A DNA stretch of 64,000 bases from contig JAUJOE010000003.1 of assembly GCA_030447805.1 (NCBI GenBank), positions 171,752 through 235,751 on the forward strand. The letters run 5' to 3'. The notes under the pieces were generated by a model. It was given only the letters and a program-made list of their open reading frames with translations. It did not search any database and had not been told where the DNA came from. The stretch comes from Nocardioidaceae bacterium (GTDB lineage Bacteria; Actinomycetota; Actinomycetes; Propionibacteriales; Nocardioidaceae). A program made the position numbers and the translations under genes. Of the stretch, positions 23,169 through 32,849 are shown piece by piece (positions within the stretch are counted from its first letter, which is position 1; each line of letters opens with the position of its first letter).

Positions 23169-24259
23169 CAGGCAGAGACAAGACCGGCAGCGGCAGCGGC
23201 TTGGTCAACGTCGGCGTCGACCACCACCTCCGTGACCGCTCCGCGGAAATCCAGCGCGGTGTCGATGTCCTTGAGCCCGTGGCCGGTCACGGTCACCGTG
23301 ATCGTCAATCCGGGGCGGACCTTCCCGGCCGCCCAACGGGCGAGTAGGCCCGCGACGCCGGCAGCGGATGCCGGTTCGACGAACACCCCGTCCCGAACCG
23401 CCAGGTCCTGCTGGGCCTGCAGGATCTGCTGGTCGGACACTGCCTCGATCACCCCGCCCGAATCGTCTCGGGCGGCTTCGGCGAGCAGCCAGGAGGCTGG
23501 GTTGCCCACTCGAATCGCCGTCGCCAGCGTCTCGGGATCGCGCACGACCTGGCCCGACACGAGTGGCGCCGCGCCTTCGGCCTGGAAGCCCCACAGCGCC
23601 GGCGGAGTCGACACGCGACCGGCCTCGGCGTACTCCCGGAACCCCTTCCAGTACGCGCTGATGTTCCCGGCGTTGCCCACCGGCACGACGTGCACGTCGG
23701 GGCAGTCGCGAAGCGCGTCGACGATCTCGAACGCGGCGGTCTTCTGCCCCTCCAGCCGCATCGGGTTGACGGAGTTCACCAACGAGACCGGATAGTCCTT
23801 CGCCAGCGCCCGGGCGACCTCGAGGCAGGAGTCGAAGCCGCCGCGCACCGCGATGAGCCGAGCGCCGTACATGATCGCCTGCGCGACCTTGCCGCGCGCG
23901 ATCTTGCCGTGCGGCACGAGCACGAGCGGTCGCAGGCCCGCCCGCGAGGAGTACGCCGCCATCGAGGCCGCGGTGTTGCCCGTCGACGCGCACACCACCG
24001 CCGTTGCGCCCTGCTCGAGGGCGGCGGACACCGCCACCGTCATCCCCCTGTCCTTGAACGAGCCGGTCGGGTTGTTCGCCTCGACCTTCAGCCACACCGA
24101 GCATCGGGTCTTCGCCGACAGCCAGCCCGACTCGACAAGCGGGGTGCCGCCCTCTCCGAGCGTCACCACGGGGGTGTCGGCGGTGACCGGGAGCCAGTCG
24201 CGGTACTCCGCGATGACGCCGCGCCACGGTGACGCCCCCGTCCTCGTCGGAGCGGTCAC
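23168..24259 (-). CDS. thrC: Threonine synthase
   Basis: This PLP enzyme turns O-phosphohomoserine into threonine; 363 residues. The cofactor lysine is in NNPTGSFKDRGMT. Other family blocks are CASTGNTAASMAAYSSRAG, PVGNAGNISAYWKGF and the C-terminal TVTGHGLKD. The GTG at 24257-24259 ([10 protein letters not shown]) overlaps the repaired lysA stop as GTGA. No gene lies between lysA and thrC, although hom is expected there. Confidence 0.94.
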   Translation of the reverse strand: MTAPTRTGASPWRGVIAEYRDWLPVTADTPVVTLGEGGTPLVESGWLSAKTRCSVWLKVEANNPTGSFKDRGMTVAVSAALEQGATAVVCASTGNTAASMAAYSSRAGLRPLVLVPHGKIARGKVAQAIMYGARLIAVRGGFDSCLEVARALAKDYPVSLVNSVNPMRLEGQKTAAFEIVDALRDCPDVHVVPVGNAGNISAYWKGFREYAEAGRVSTPPALWGFQAEGAAPLVSGQVVRDPETLATAIRVGNPASWLLAEAARDDSGGVIEAVSDQQILQAQQDLAVRDGVFVEPASAAGVAGLLARWAAGKVRPGLTITVTVTGHGLKDIDTALDFRGAVTEVVVDADVDQAAAAAGLVSA

Positions 24260-25649
24260 TGGTCGCGCGCCGCTTCGGTCTCGTCGACATCCCACCGCAG
24301 CAGGTCAGCCTCGGTGTCACGCCGCACGATCAGCCGAGCGCGGCCGTCTCGAACCGCGACCACGGGCGCACGCGGCACGTGGTTGTAGGTGCTCGCCAGC
24401 GAGCGGCAGTACGCCCCGGTCGCCGGTACGGCGAGCAGGTCTCCTGCGGTGATGTCGCCTGGAAGGAACTCGTCCTCACCACGACGTCACCGGCCTCGCA
24501 GTGCTTGCCCACCACTCGCGACAACGCCGGGGCCGCACGTGACCCGCGGGACGCGAGTGTGCAGGAGAAGTCCGCGCCATAGAGCGCCGCGCGGAGGTTG
24601 TCGCTCATGCCGCCGTCGACAGCGACGTACAGCCGGCTCCAGGCCACCGTCGAGCTGCACCCGCTTCACCGTTCCGACGGTGTAGAGGGTGAACGTCGAC
24701 GGACCGGCGATGGCGCGGCCCGGTTCGATCGCCAGCCGCGGGATGTCGATGCCGAGCGCCCGGCACTCTCGGCCGATGATCGACCCGATGCCTGCCGCCA
24801 GTGCAGCCGGTGGTGCCGGGTCGTCCTGGGTGGTGTAGGCGATGCCAAACCCACCGCCGACGTTGAGTTCCGGAAGGGAGAGCCCAGCCGACAGACACCG
24901 CGCATGCAGGGCCAGCACTCGGCGTACGGCGACCTCGAAGCCCGCGGTGTCGAAGATCTGTGAGCCGATGTGGGAGTGCAGACCCCGCAGCTCCAGGCTC
25001 GGGTGGGCGGCAACAGCCTGAATCGCCTGGCTGGCGTCGCCGCCGCCGATCGAGAACCCGAACTTCTGATCGTCGTGCGCCGTCGCGATGTATTCGTGGG
25101 TGTGCGCCTCCACCCCGGCGGTGACCCTGACCAGGACCCGCTGGCGAACCCCCGCTCCGCCGCTATCTGGGCAAGCCGGTCGATCTCCGCGGCCGAGTCG
25201 ACGACGACTCTGCCCACCCCGGCCTCCACCGCCCGGGTCAGCTCGACGACGCTCTTGTTGTTGCCGTGGAACGCGATGCGCTCGGGTTCCATGCCAGCCC
25301 GCAGCGCAACAGTGAGCTCCCCGCCGGAGCACACGTCGAGGCTCAACCCCTCTTCCTTGACCCAGCGCACAACGGCGAGGCAGGCGAAGGCCTTGGCGGC
25401 GTAGTACACATCCGTGCCGGCGAAAGCCTGCTTGAAGGCTCTGGCGCGGCGCCGGAAGTCGTCCTCGTCAACGACGAAGCAGGGGGTGCCGAACTCTGCC
25501 GCGAGCTCGGTCACGGACACGCCGGCGACGCACAACTGGCCGGTGGCAGACTTACGCACCGAGCCGGCCCACAGCTCCGGCTGGAGCAGGTTGGGGTCGG
25601 CTGGTGGCGACAGCCACGACGGGTTGCTGGGGTGTGACGACGGAACCAT
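24256..25649 (-). CDS. lysA: Diaminopimelate decarboxylase, three frameshifts
   Basis: LysA makes L-lysine from meso-diaminopimelate. The parts are all present: N-terminal [20 protein letters not shown], the PLP-lysine segment [70 protein letters not shown], and a C-terminal [16 protein letters not shown] seen after the last shift. Frames change near 25147, 24645 and 24475; at the last a G is missing from a run (GTGAGGGACGAG expected). The repaired protein is about 464 residues, normal for actinobacteria. It lies 34 bases downstream of argS and is coupled to thrC. Confidence 0.92.
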
Positions 25650-25683
25650 AACCTCGCGCACCTCAGCCACGTCGCAACCTGCT

Positions 25684-27342
25684 TCACATGCGCTCGGGCG
25701 CTGACACGCCGAGCAGCCCAAGGCCTGTGACGAAGACGGTCCGGGTTGCCTCGACCAGCAACAGGCGAGCCCGGTGCAGGTCGTTCGGCTCTTCATCGCC
25801 CAGCGGCAGCACCCGGCAGACGTCGTAGAACTTGTGGAAGGTCGAGGCGGTGGCTTCGAGGTACCGGGCGAGCCGGTGCGGCTGGCGCAGGTCAGCCACT
25901 GCGGACACCACCGGGGGAACTCAGCCAGCGCCCGCAGCAGGTCTCCTCGCGGTCGGAGGCGAGGAGGGACGGGTCGAAGTCCGCCGCGGACCACGCTATC
26001 CCCAGCTCGGTGGCGTTGCGCAGGATCGAGGCCAGCCGAGCTGACGCGTACTGCACGTAGTACACCGGGTTGTCGTTGCTGGCGCTGGTCCACAGCGCCA
26101 GGTCGATGTCGATGTTGGAGTCGGTGGAGTAGCGGACCAGCGCGTACCGCGCCGCGTCCACCCCCAGCGCTTCGATCAGGTCGTCGATGGTGACCACCGA
26201 TCCCGCCCGCTTGGCCATCCGCACCGGTTTGCCGTCCCGGACGACGTTGACCATCTGTCCGATAAGGACCTCGAGGTTCTCGTGCGGGGTGTCGCCGAAG
26301 GCTTGGCACATGGCCAGCAGTCGGCCGACGTACCCGTGGTGGTCGGCGCCGAGCATGATCACGACGAGATCGAAGCCGCGCTCCCGCTTGTCGAGGTAGT
26401 ACGCCAGGTCGGCGGAGATGTAGGCCGGCGCGCCGTTGGACCGGATGATCACGCGGTCCTTGTCGTCGCCGTACTTCTGCGTGCGCAGCCAAACAGCGCC
26501 GTCGGCCTCGTAGACGTTGCCCATCTCGCGCAGCCGGTCGATCGCCCGCTCGACGGCACCGCTGTCGTGCAGTGTCTGCTGGTGGGTGTAGACGTCGAAG
26601 TCGACCCCGAAGTCGTGCAGCGTCTGCTTGATGTCGGCGAACATCAGCTCGATGCCCTCGCGACGGAACACCTCCTTGGCCTCGTCGTCGGGGAGTTCGA
26701 GCACGCCCGGGTGGCCGGCGACGACCTGGTCGGCGATGTCGACGAGGTAGCTGCCGACGTACCCGTCCTCGGGAGGCTCCTGTCCGCGCGCGACAGCCAG
26801 CAGCGACCGGGAGAACCTGTCGACCTGGGCTCCGTGGTCGTTGAAGTAGTACTCGCGGGTTACGTCGGCGCCGAGTGCGATGAACACCCTGGCGAGGCTG
26901 TCTCCGACCGGCGCCCACCGACCAGTGCCGATGTGGATGGGTCCGGTGGGGTTGGCGGAGACGAACTCGAGGTTGATTCTCTTGCCAGCGAGGCGGTCAG
27001 ACGTGCCGTACGTCGCGCCGGCCTCGACGATCGCTCGAGCCACCTCGCCTTGCGCAGCCGCGGAAACGGTGACGTTGAGGAAGCCTGGCCCCGCCACCTC
27101 GGCCGCTGCTATGCCGTCGGCATGCTGAAGCTCCTTCGCCAGGGCGTCAGCAAGCGCCGTGGCGGAAGGGACGCCTGCTTGGACAACTGGGCGATGTTGG
27201 TGGCGTAGTCGCCGTGGGCCTTGTTCTTGGGACGTTCGACCGTGACGGAGGAGGGCACGCCGCCGTCCAGCGCGACGACTCCGCGCTCGGTGAGCGACGT
27301 CAAGGCGCCGACGAGCGTCCTGGAAAGCTCCTCGGGGGTCAC
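25684..27342 (-). CDS. argS: Arginyl-tRNA synthetase, two frameshifts
   Basis: This class I enzyme charges tRNA-Arg; about 552 residues after repair. It starts with the GTG giving [17 protein letters not shown]. The HIGH-type motif is [20 protein letters not shown], the KMSKS-like loop is [14 protein letters not shown], and the C-terminal anticodon-binding part is [14 protein letters not shown]. Frame changes occur near 27146-27160 and near 25925. A tRNA-Arg gene lies 128 bases away on the other strand. Confidence 0.93.
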
Positions 27343-27386
27343 TGGTCCATCGTATCGGTGGCACCGCCCCCCTCCCTCCCCGCGAG

Positions 27387-27427
27387 TTGTCAGACCGTCG
27401 ACCCATAGGTCGACTGGAGTCTGACAA
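27387..27427. repeat. Hairpin of the TTGTCAG/CTGACAA family between argS and tRNA-Arg
   Basis: Outer stem TTGTCAGAC (27387-27395) / GTCTGACAA (27419-27427), inner stem GTCGACC/GGTCGAC around a CATA loop. It is not placed after a gene end: it lies upstream of argS and upstream of the tRNA, which is unusual for a simple terminator. Confidence 0.6.
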
Positions 27428-27469
27428 GTCCGAAGGGGTGGTGGGGAGCCGCTGTGGGGCGCCGGGTGA

Positions 27470-27539
27470 GCCCCGTAGCTCAGGGGATAGAGCACCGCCC
27501 TCCGGAGGCGGGAGCGCAGGTTCGAATCCTGCCGGGGCG
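27470..27539 (+). tRNA. tRNA-Arg (anticodon CCG)
   Basis: A cloverleaf is readable: D arm GCTC-AGGGGATA-GAGC, anticodon arm CCGCC-CTCCGGA-GGCGG with anticodon CCG (reads CGG), and T arm GCAGG-TTCGAAT-CCTGC. The acceptor stem is only six pairs (GCCCCG/CGGGGC) with the next pair mismatched; homologues usually have GCCCCCG/CGGGGGC. Loss of one base from each run is the simplest explanation. CCA is not encoded. Confidence 0.9.
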
Positions 27540-27737
27540 CCGAGGTCTGCGACTCCTTTCTCTTTATCGACACGCTGATGCCGTCCGCGCCTGTTTCCGC
27601 CCGGTATGCGTGCATTTAGGAACTGACACACAAAAAAGCTGCCGGGAAACGCGTTACGCCGTAAGGCTTGGCTCGTTCAGTAACTGTATGTAACCTGCAG
27701 TTCACCATTCGTAACAATCCTCCCTTGGAGCCTCAAA

Positions 27738-29034
27738 TGAGCCATAAGGTGTTTACCACCGGAGTCTCTCTCCGTCGCAGCCACCGGGCTGCTTTTCATG
27801 ACCTCGCCAGCTCAGGCAAGCTTCCGCCGCCGCCGCCGGCACGCTTACTCCAACTAACTTCGCGATGGAGGCGTCCGGATACTCCACCCGAGTCGTCGGC
27901 GGCAACATACCGGCGAGCTCAGACCGAAGCGCCTTCCAGGTGATCGGATGCACCAACCTGGCCGGCAAGAACAAGACCAACGCCGAGGCGAACGTCGACC
28001 TCGCGCCGCTGATCAGCGCAGATTCCGCCCGACAGACGTCCGGACGACCAAGAGCAACGACGTCGTCTCGTCGTTTGCCAGCAACAGCATCGCGTGCGAC
28101 GCGATCGGATCCGTCCGACACGAGCACCGTGACGCTGGACGGCATCAAGTCGACGTCACGCGCGTTCCACGACGGCACCGGCTTCCACGCGGCGACCCGC
28201 AGCGTTGCCGCTCGTCACCTTCGATCCCGACGGAGAAGGGCCAGCTCCCGCGTGACGAACTGGGCGCCCCAACGCCCGGTCATCCGGTAGAGGTGCCTGG
28301 AGTGGCCAAGATCTCGCTCGGACCCGTCAAGAAGGACGTCAACGCGCAGGGTGCATCCATCCAGGCTGACGCCGTGCGCGTCAAGCTCTTCCCCAGCGAC
28401 ACCGTCGTCTACCTCGCGCACTCGCGGGCGACGATCAACGGCGGCGTCGTCTCCGGCCTCTTCAGAGGTTCCGCCTACGCGTCGAAGGCCACCGCTGCTG
28501 GCGGCCGCGTCACGAGCGGCAAGACCCTTACATCGTGATGCCGTGCCAGGGCACTGACGGCGAAGTCATCAGAAGGGACATCGCCAGGGCCAACCCCAAG
28601 GTCATCGTCAACGGAGTCGTCGCCAAGGGCTCTGCATGCTGACCAGTCGGCAGACCAGACGCGGTTGAGGGCCTCCGGCTACGAGCGAGGTCGAGTCGAG
28701 CGCCTGCGCATCGGAGAAGGAACCAACCGCGTGCTCGCGGTTTCCGGAATCGTCGGACGGGCCAACGTCCACTTCGTTCGAGGTGAAGGAATCACCAAGG
28801 ACGTCAAGGGCAGCCAGATCCTGGGCGTGACTCTCAACGGCGACCGCCAGCGTTCGGCAGCGATGGCGTGATCGAGATCGCCAACCTCGCCAAGCTCGAG
28901 CGCAACATCGTCAAGCGCACCAAGCTGACCATCCAGGTCACGCAGCTTCGAGTCACGCTGCTCGGTGGGACCAACCAGGGGACGGTCATCGACCTGGGCG
29001 TCGCGAAGGTCGGGTTCAGCAGGTCCGGCCTGTA
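27738..29034 (+). CDS. Secreted choice-of-anchor-P-like protein, several frameshifts
   Basis: The ATG (MSHKVFTTGVS) lies behind a GGAG. One frame change later a signal peptide reads SVAATGLLFMTSPAQA, with a likely cleavage after AQA. The mature part, spread over several frames, has blocks of the family often labelled choice-of-anchor P in Nocardioides: FAMEASGYSTRVVGGNIPAS, AFQVIGCTNLAG, VPGVAKISLGPVKKDV, MPCQGTDG, VSGIVGRANVHFVRGEG, IANLAKLERNIVKRTK and IDLGVAKVGFSRSGL at the end. Its function is unknown; a surface or cell-wall protein is likely. A strong terminator follows. At least five indels are needed, so a real pseudogene is possible. Confidence 0.55.
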
Positions 29035-29069
29035 ACCAGCGCCTGCTGCGGACAGTGTACGTCCACCAC

Positions 29070-29097
29070 GAGGGGCTGTCCGAAAGGGCGGCCCCTC
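29070..29097 (+). terminator. Terminator after the choice-of-anchor gene
   Basis: GAGGGGCTGTCC-GAAA-GGGCGGCCCCTC forms a 12-pair stem (two G-U pairs) with a GAAA tetraloop, 36 bases after the stop codon. A short CTCGTGTCCTCG tail follows rather than a T-run. Confidence 0.7.
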
Positions 29098-29209
29098 CTC
29101 GTGTCCTCGAAGGCAGCCACCACTGTCTGGCCGCCCATGGAGGGAGCCGGGGGTTAGCCTTGAAGCTGTCCACGCACGCGCTGCAGCGGAAGAGGCGAAA
29201 CTCAAGGCC

Positions 29210-29400
29210 GTGTCCCAATCTTCGCAAGAGAGCCCCCCGGCAAGTTTCGGGCCCAACGAGTGGCTCGTCGACGAGATGTACGACAAGTTCGTGGCCGACC
29301 CGGACTCGGTCGACGAGGCATGGCGAGAGCTCTTTGCCGATCGTCCGCCAGCCGACACCCCGGCGGCGGCCGACTCCGCCACTCCCCTGCGCCCCCGTGG
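29210..29400 (+). pseudogene. Duplicate 5' fragment of kgd with its leader
   Basis: From the GTG at 29210 the product reads [19 protein letters not shown] and [20 protein letters not shown], nearly the same as the start of the intact kgd at 32850. The homology also covers about 58 bases of upstream leader, including an identical 25-base stretch directly before the start codon. After about residue 45 the likeness fades, and near 29521 the sequence joins prfA copy 2 read in the opposite direction. No E2 or E1 domain follows, so this is a dead fragment. Confidence 0.8.
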
Positions 29401-29520
29401 GCTCGACAGGTTTGACCAAGGGAAGACGCACCTTCGCGTCGTGTCGCACGTCGCGGCCAGCGCGCGCGCCGCCGCGACGTCTTCTTCGATCCCGACGGTT
29501 CGAGGTCGCACCCGCGGGAG

Positions 29521-30395
29521 AGGTCAGAGTTCTCGGCGTCGCGCTCCTCCTGCGCCCGCTGCAAGAGACGGGAGCGGAGCACTCGCATCGCCTGCTCTCG
29601 GTTTTGCAGCTGGCTCTTCTCGTTCTGGCACGACACCGTGATCCCGGTCGGTACGTGGGTGATCCGTACCGCCGAGTCTGTGGTGTTGACACTTTGTCCC
29701 CCGGGGCCTGACGAACGGAAGACGTCGACGCGCAGGTCGCTGTCGTCGATGGTGACATCGATCTGCTCTGCCTCTGGCATGACGAGGACGCCGGCGGCGG
29801 AGGTGTGGATACGACCCTGGGACTCGGTGACCGGCACCCGTTGCACCCGGTGAACGCCTCCCTCGAACTTGAGCTGGGCGAAAGGCGCCTCTCCGGGCTC
29901 CGGCACGCCTCGTGCCTTGACCGCGACAGTCGCGCTCTTGACACCGCCGAGCTCGCTTGTCGTCTCGTCGAGCACCTCGACCTGCCAGCCCCGACGCTCG
30001 GCAAAGCGTGAGTACATGCGTAACAGGTCAGCGGCGAACAGCGCTGACTCATCGCCGCCCTCACCGGCCTTCACCTCGATGATCGCGTCTTTGGCGTCCG
30101 TCTCGTCTCGAGGCACGAGCAGCCGTCGTAGCCGCTCCTCGAGCTGCGCGCGGTGGCTCTCGAGGCGCTCGGCCTCCGCCTCGAACGTGCTGTCCTCGGT
30201 GGCGAGCTCGCGGGCCGCCCCGAGGTCTCCCAAGGCCGCCCGCCAGTCGGCGTAGGTGCGCACAACGGCGGTCAGCGCGGCGTAGCGCTGGTTGAGTCGA
30301 CGTGACCGGTCGAGGTCGGAGAAGACATCCGGCTCGCTGAGCTGCTTCTCGATCTCGGCATGCTCGGCGACGAGTCCCTCAATGGCTTCGAACAT
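29521..30395 (-). pseudogene. Second prfA copy, 3'-truncated
   Basis: It starts normally ([19 protein letters not shown]) and keeps PVT ([14 protein letters not shown]) and GGQ ([13 protein letters not shown]), with no frame errors. It ends abruptly after [12 protein letters not shown], about 75 residues short of RF1, where it runs into the antisense of the kgd fragment; the frame stays open there as foreign sequence (to about 29202). The missing C-terminus includes conserved segments of domain 2/4 ([12 protein letters not shown] in copy 1). The fragment is clearly homologous to prfA at 18641-19723 but diverged along its length. Confidence 0.85.
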
Positions 30396-30500
30396 GGACT
30401 CCTCCCCTCGATGGCGGTGGGTATGCCGCCGGGCGTGTGTCGGGCAGACATGCATCGACGCCGACCACCCGCGAAAGCGAGCAGTCGGCGTCGACGGAAG

Positions 30501-30716
30501 CTACTTGGCGGCCTTCTTGGCGTACCGGGCCTCGAAACGGGCCACCCGGCCTCCCGTGTCGAGGATCTTCTGCTTCCCGGTGTAGAACGGGTGGCAGTTC
30601 GAGCAGACGTCAGCTCGCAGGCTGCCGCTCTCGGACGTGCTCCGCGTCGTGAAGGTGTTGCCACAAGTACAGCGGACCTGGGTCTCGACGTACGCGGGGT
30701 GGATGTCCTTCTTCAT
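30501..30716 (-). CDS. rpmE: Second bL31 (rpmE) copy
   Basis: An intact 71-residue bL31, [20 protein letters not shown] through [11 protein letters not shown], with both zinc cysteine pairs. It differs from copy 1 at scattered positions (KDIHPAYV versus [17 protein letters not shown] versus ATQGRLHAD). It is the only complete gene in the duplicated rho-rpmE-prfA block. Because both copies are the zinc form, this is not the usual zinc-starvation paralogue pair. Confidence 0.9.
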   Translation of the reverse strand: MKKDIHPAYVETQVRCTCGNTFTTRSTSESGSLRADVCSNCHPFYTGKQKILDTGGRVARFEARYAKKAAK

Positions 30717-30853
30717 GATGTCCTCTCTTGACGGTCGCCGGGTCGTCCAGGCGGACGTGAACCGGAAACCAGCGCACAAGTGTGCCATCGACTCCGGTCT
30801 CAACGCGAACTGCGGTGTCCGCTATTCCGGTCGCGTAGGGCCGCAGACGCGCT

Positions 30854-32023
30854 CTAGTCGTCGCTGTCGCGCTCGCGCAGGCCCTGTGCCGTCGGTGTCG
30901 ACTGGTTGACCTGCATCAGGAACTCGATGTTGCTCTTCGTCGACTTGAGCTTGTTGAGCAGCAGCTCGAGCGCCTGTTGCCCGTCGAGCGCGGACAGCAC
31001 CCGACGTAGCTGCCAGGTGATCTGCAGCTCGTCCTTGCTCATCAAGAGCTCTTCACGGCGGGTGCCGGAGGCGTCGACGTCGATCGCCGGGAAGATCCGC
31101 TTGTCAGCGAACTCGCGCCGCAGCCGCAGCTCCATGTTGCCGGTGCCCTTGAACTCCTCGAAGATGACCTCGTCCATCTTGGAGCCCGTCTCGATCAGCG
31201 CCGTGGCGAGGATGGTGAGCGACCCGCCGTCCTCGATGTTGCGGGCGGCACCGAAGAAGCGCTTCGGCGGGTAGAGGGCTGACGAGTCCACACCACCGGA
31301 CAGGATGCGCCCACTGGCCGGAGCCGCCAGGTTGTAGGCCCGGCCGAGGCGGGTGATCGAGTCGAGGAGCACCACGACGTCATGCCCGAGCTCGACGAGA
31401 CGCTTGGCTCGCTCGATGGCCAGCTCCGCGACCGTTGTGTGGTCCTCGGCCGGACGGTCGAACGTCGAGGCGACGACCTCGCCCTTCACGGCCCGCTGCA
31501 TCTCCGTGACCTCTTCCGGGCGTTCGTCGACCAGCACCACCATCAGGTGACACTCTGGGTTGTTGGTCGTGATCGCGTTGGCGATCGCCTGCATGACCAG
31601 CGTCTTGCCTGCCTTGGAGGGCGACACGATGAGGCCGCGCTGGCCCTTGCCGATGGGAGCGACGATGTCGATCAGCCGCGTCGTCAGCAGTCCTGGCTCG
31701 GTCTCGAGGCGCAGTCGCTCGGCGGCATACAACGGAACCAGCTTGGAGAAGTCGAGACGGTGCCTCGCCGCTTCCGGCTCGGCGCCGTTGACGGTGTCGA
31801 GGCGAACCATCGGGTTGAACTTCTCCCGGCGCTCCCCCTCGCGGAGCTGACGCACCGCGCCCGTCATGGCGTCACCCTTGCGAAGCCCGTACTTGCGGAC
31901 CATCGACAACGAGACGTAGACGTCGTTGGGCCCTGGAAGGTAGCCGCTGGTACGGACGAACGCGTAGTTGTCGAGCAGGTCGAGGATCCCGGCGACAGGG
32001 AGCAGGACGTCGTCCTCGTTCAC
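30854..32023 (-). pseudogene. Second rho copy, 5'-truncated
   Basis: The reading frame is clean from NEDDVLLPVAGILDLL to [14 protein letters not shown]. It has the RNA-binding domain, Walker A SPSKAGKT and Walker B, and is very similar to copy 1 in protein. The entire N-terminal Rho_N domain and low-complexity insertion are missing. Homology stops at about 32023, where a GTG could start translation, but no ribosome binding site is seen and the upstream DNA belongs to another gene start. The gap to rpmE copy 2 is 137 bases, against 15 in copy 1. Confidence 0.85.
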
Positions 32024-32078
32024 GAGCGAGGCTCGCCGCGAGAAGCAGGGCCAGGGTGGTGGGGATGAATCGACGCAT
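32024..32078 (-). pseudogene. Signal-peptide gene start fused out of frame to rho copy 2
   Basis: From the ATG at 32076-32078 the product is MRRFIPTTLALLLAASLA, a typical Sec signal peptide (basic start, hydrophobic core, small residues). After 18 codons it runs into rho copy 2 in the wrong frame. It is the 5' end of an unidentified secreted-protein gene cut at the same point where rho homology begins. Confidence 0.6.
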
Positions 32079-32849
32079 AGGGAGGCTCTCTGTATTCGAT
32101 GGGGGCCCAAGGGATCGGACCAGACTGGTGGGGAAGTCTGCCCTATGACTATCTGTAACGCAAATGTCACGATCCGTCATAGTTGCTCTCCGAAGTGCCC
32201 CCAATGCCCGAAAGCTCCTGACCGCCCGGCTGGGCCCTCCATGGTTGTCGCCGGACAGTGGTGACGACCTGTCCGTCCCAGGCGGATTGTTTGCTTCCGC
32301 CCCCGGAACGACGCCGACGCACGTGGCCAGGGAAGCCGCCGCTACGTCACGCATATGGGTGCCGAGGTCCCCGTTGGCTCAGAACAGCACGGCCTTCCAA
32401 AGGTCCGGTTGTTGACAGCGTTACGGGCGCCGGCTGGGGCGTCGGAGGCTGATGGTGGCATCGGGGTTCAATGACCCGAATCTCGGAGACGTTCGTGAGA
32501 CTCCCCCCGTGCATGACCAGGAGAAAGAGCCATGCAGTCAGCCTCCGCCGCTCTAACTGACTCCGCGCCTTCGAGTTGCGGCTCAGGCCCTCCGGGCATT
32601 CACACTCGTGGTCGTGGGAGCGCAACCCGGCAAAACCGTCATGCCTCCCGTTCAGAACCACCCCAGATCCGAACGTCCTCGCACAGTGCGCATCTCACAC
32701 CACCTCATGAAAGACCGGAGCTAGTTACAGCACCGGCGGCGCTCAAGGGTCCGCCAGCCAAGGTCTGCGCTGCGCATCGAATGAAGCGGCGGGTTAGCCT
32801 TGAGCTTGTCCACTCAAACGCCGCAGCGGAAGAGGCGAAACTCAAGGCC
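32079..32849. other. 770-base stretch without a recognisable gene, with the kgd leader at its end
   Basis: I see no conserved protein here. An antisense reading near 32270-32350 gives VAAASLATCVGVVPGAEA, which resembles another signal peptide but leads nowhere. In the kgd frame the open reading continues to 32532 but is Pro/Ser/His-rich and has no counterpart in the family. The last 58 bases (32792-32849) are the kgd leader, repeated at 29152-29209. Confidence 0.5.

Noticed and set aside
24666-26918. 750-codon open frame antisense to argS and lysA frames
   Set aside because: It is a chance readthrough in high-GC DNA. Only its lysA part codes for a known protein; the rest is Arg-rich shadow.
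29202-29520. Extended C-terminus of prfA copy 2
   Set aside because: The frame stays open only because it runs antisense through the kgd fragment. No release-factor residues are present there.
32270-32354. Possible signal peptide VAAASLATCVGVVPGAEA on the minus strand
   Set aside because: There is no mature protein behind it and no ribosome binding site. It may be a chance hydrophobic run.
32532-32849. 106-codon N-terminal extension of Kgd
   Set aside because: It is rich in Pro, Ser and His with no family match. The duplicated copy shows that conservation of the protein begins at the GTG.
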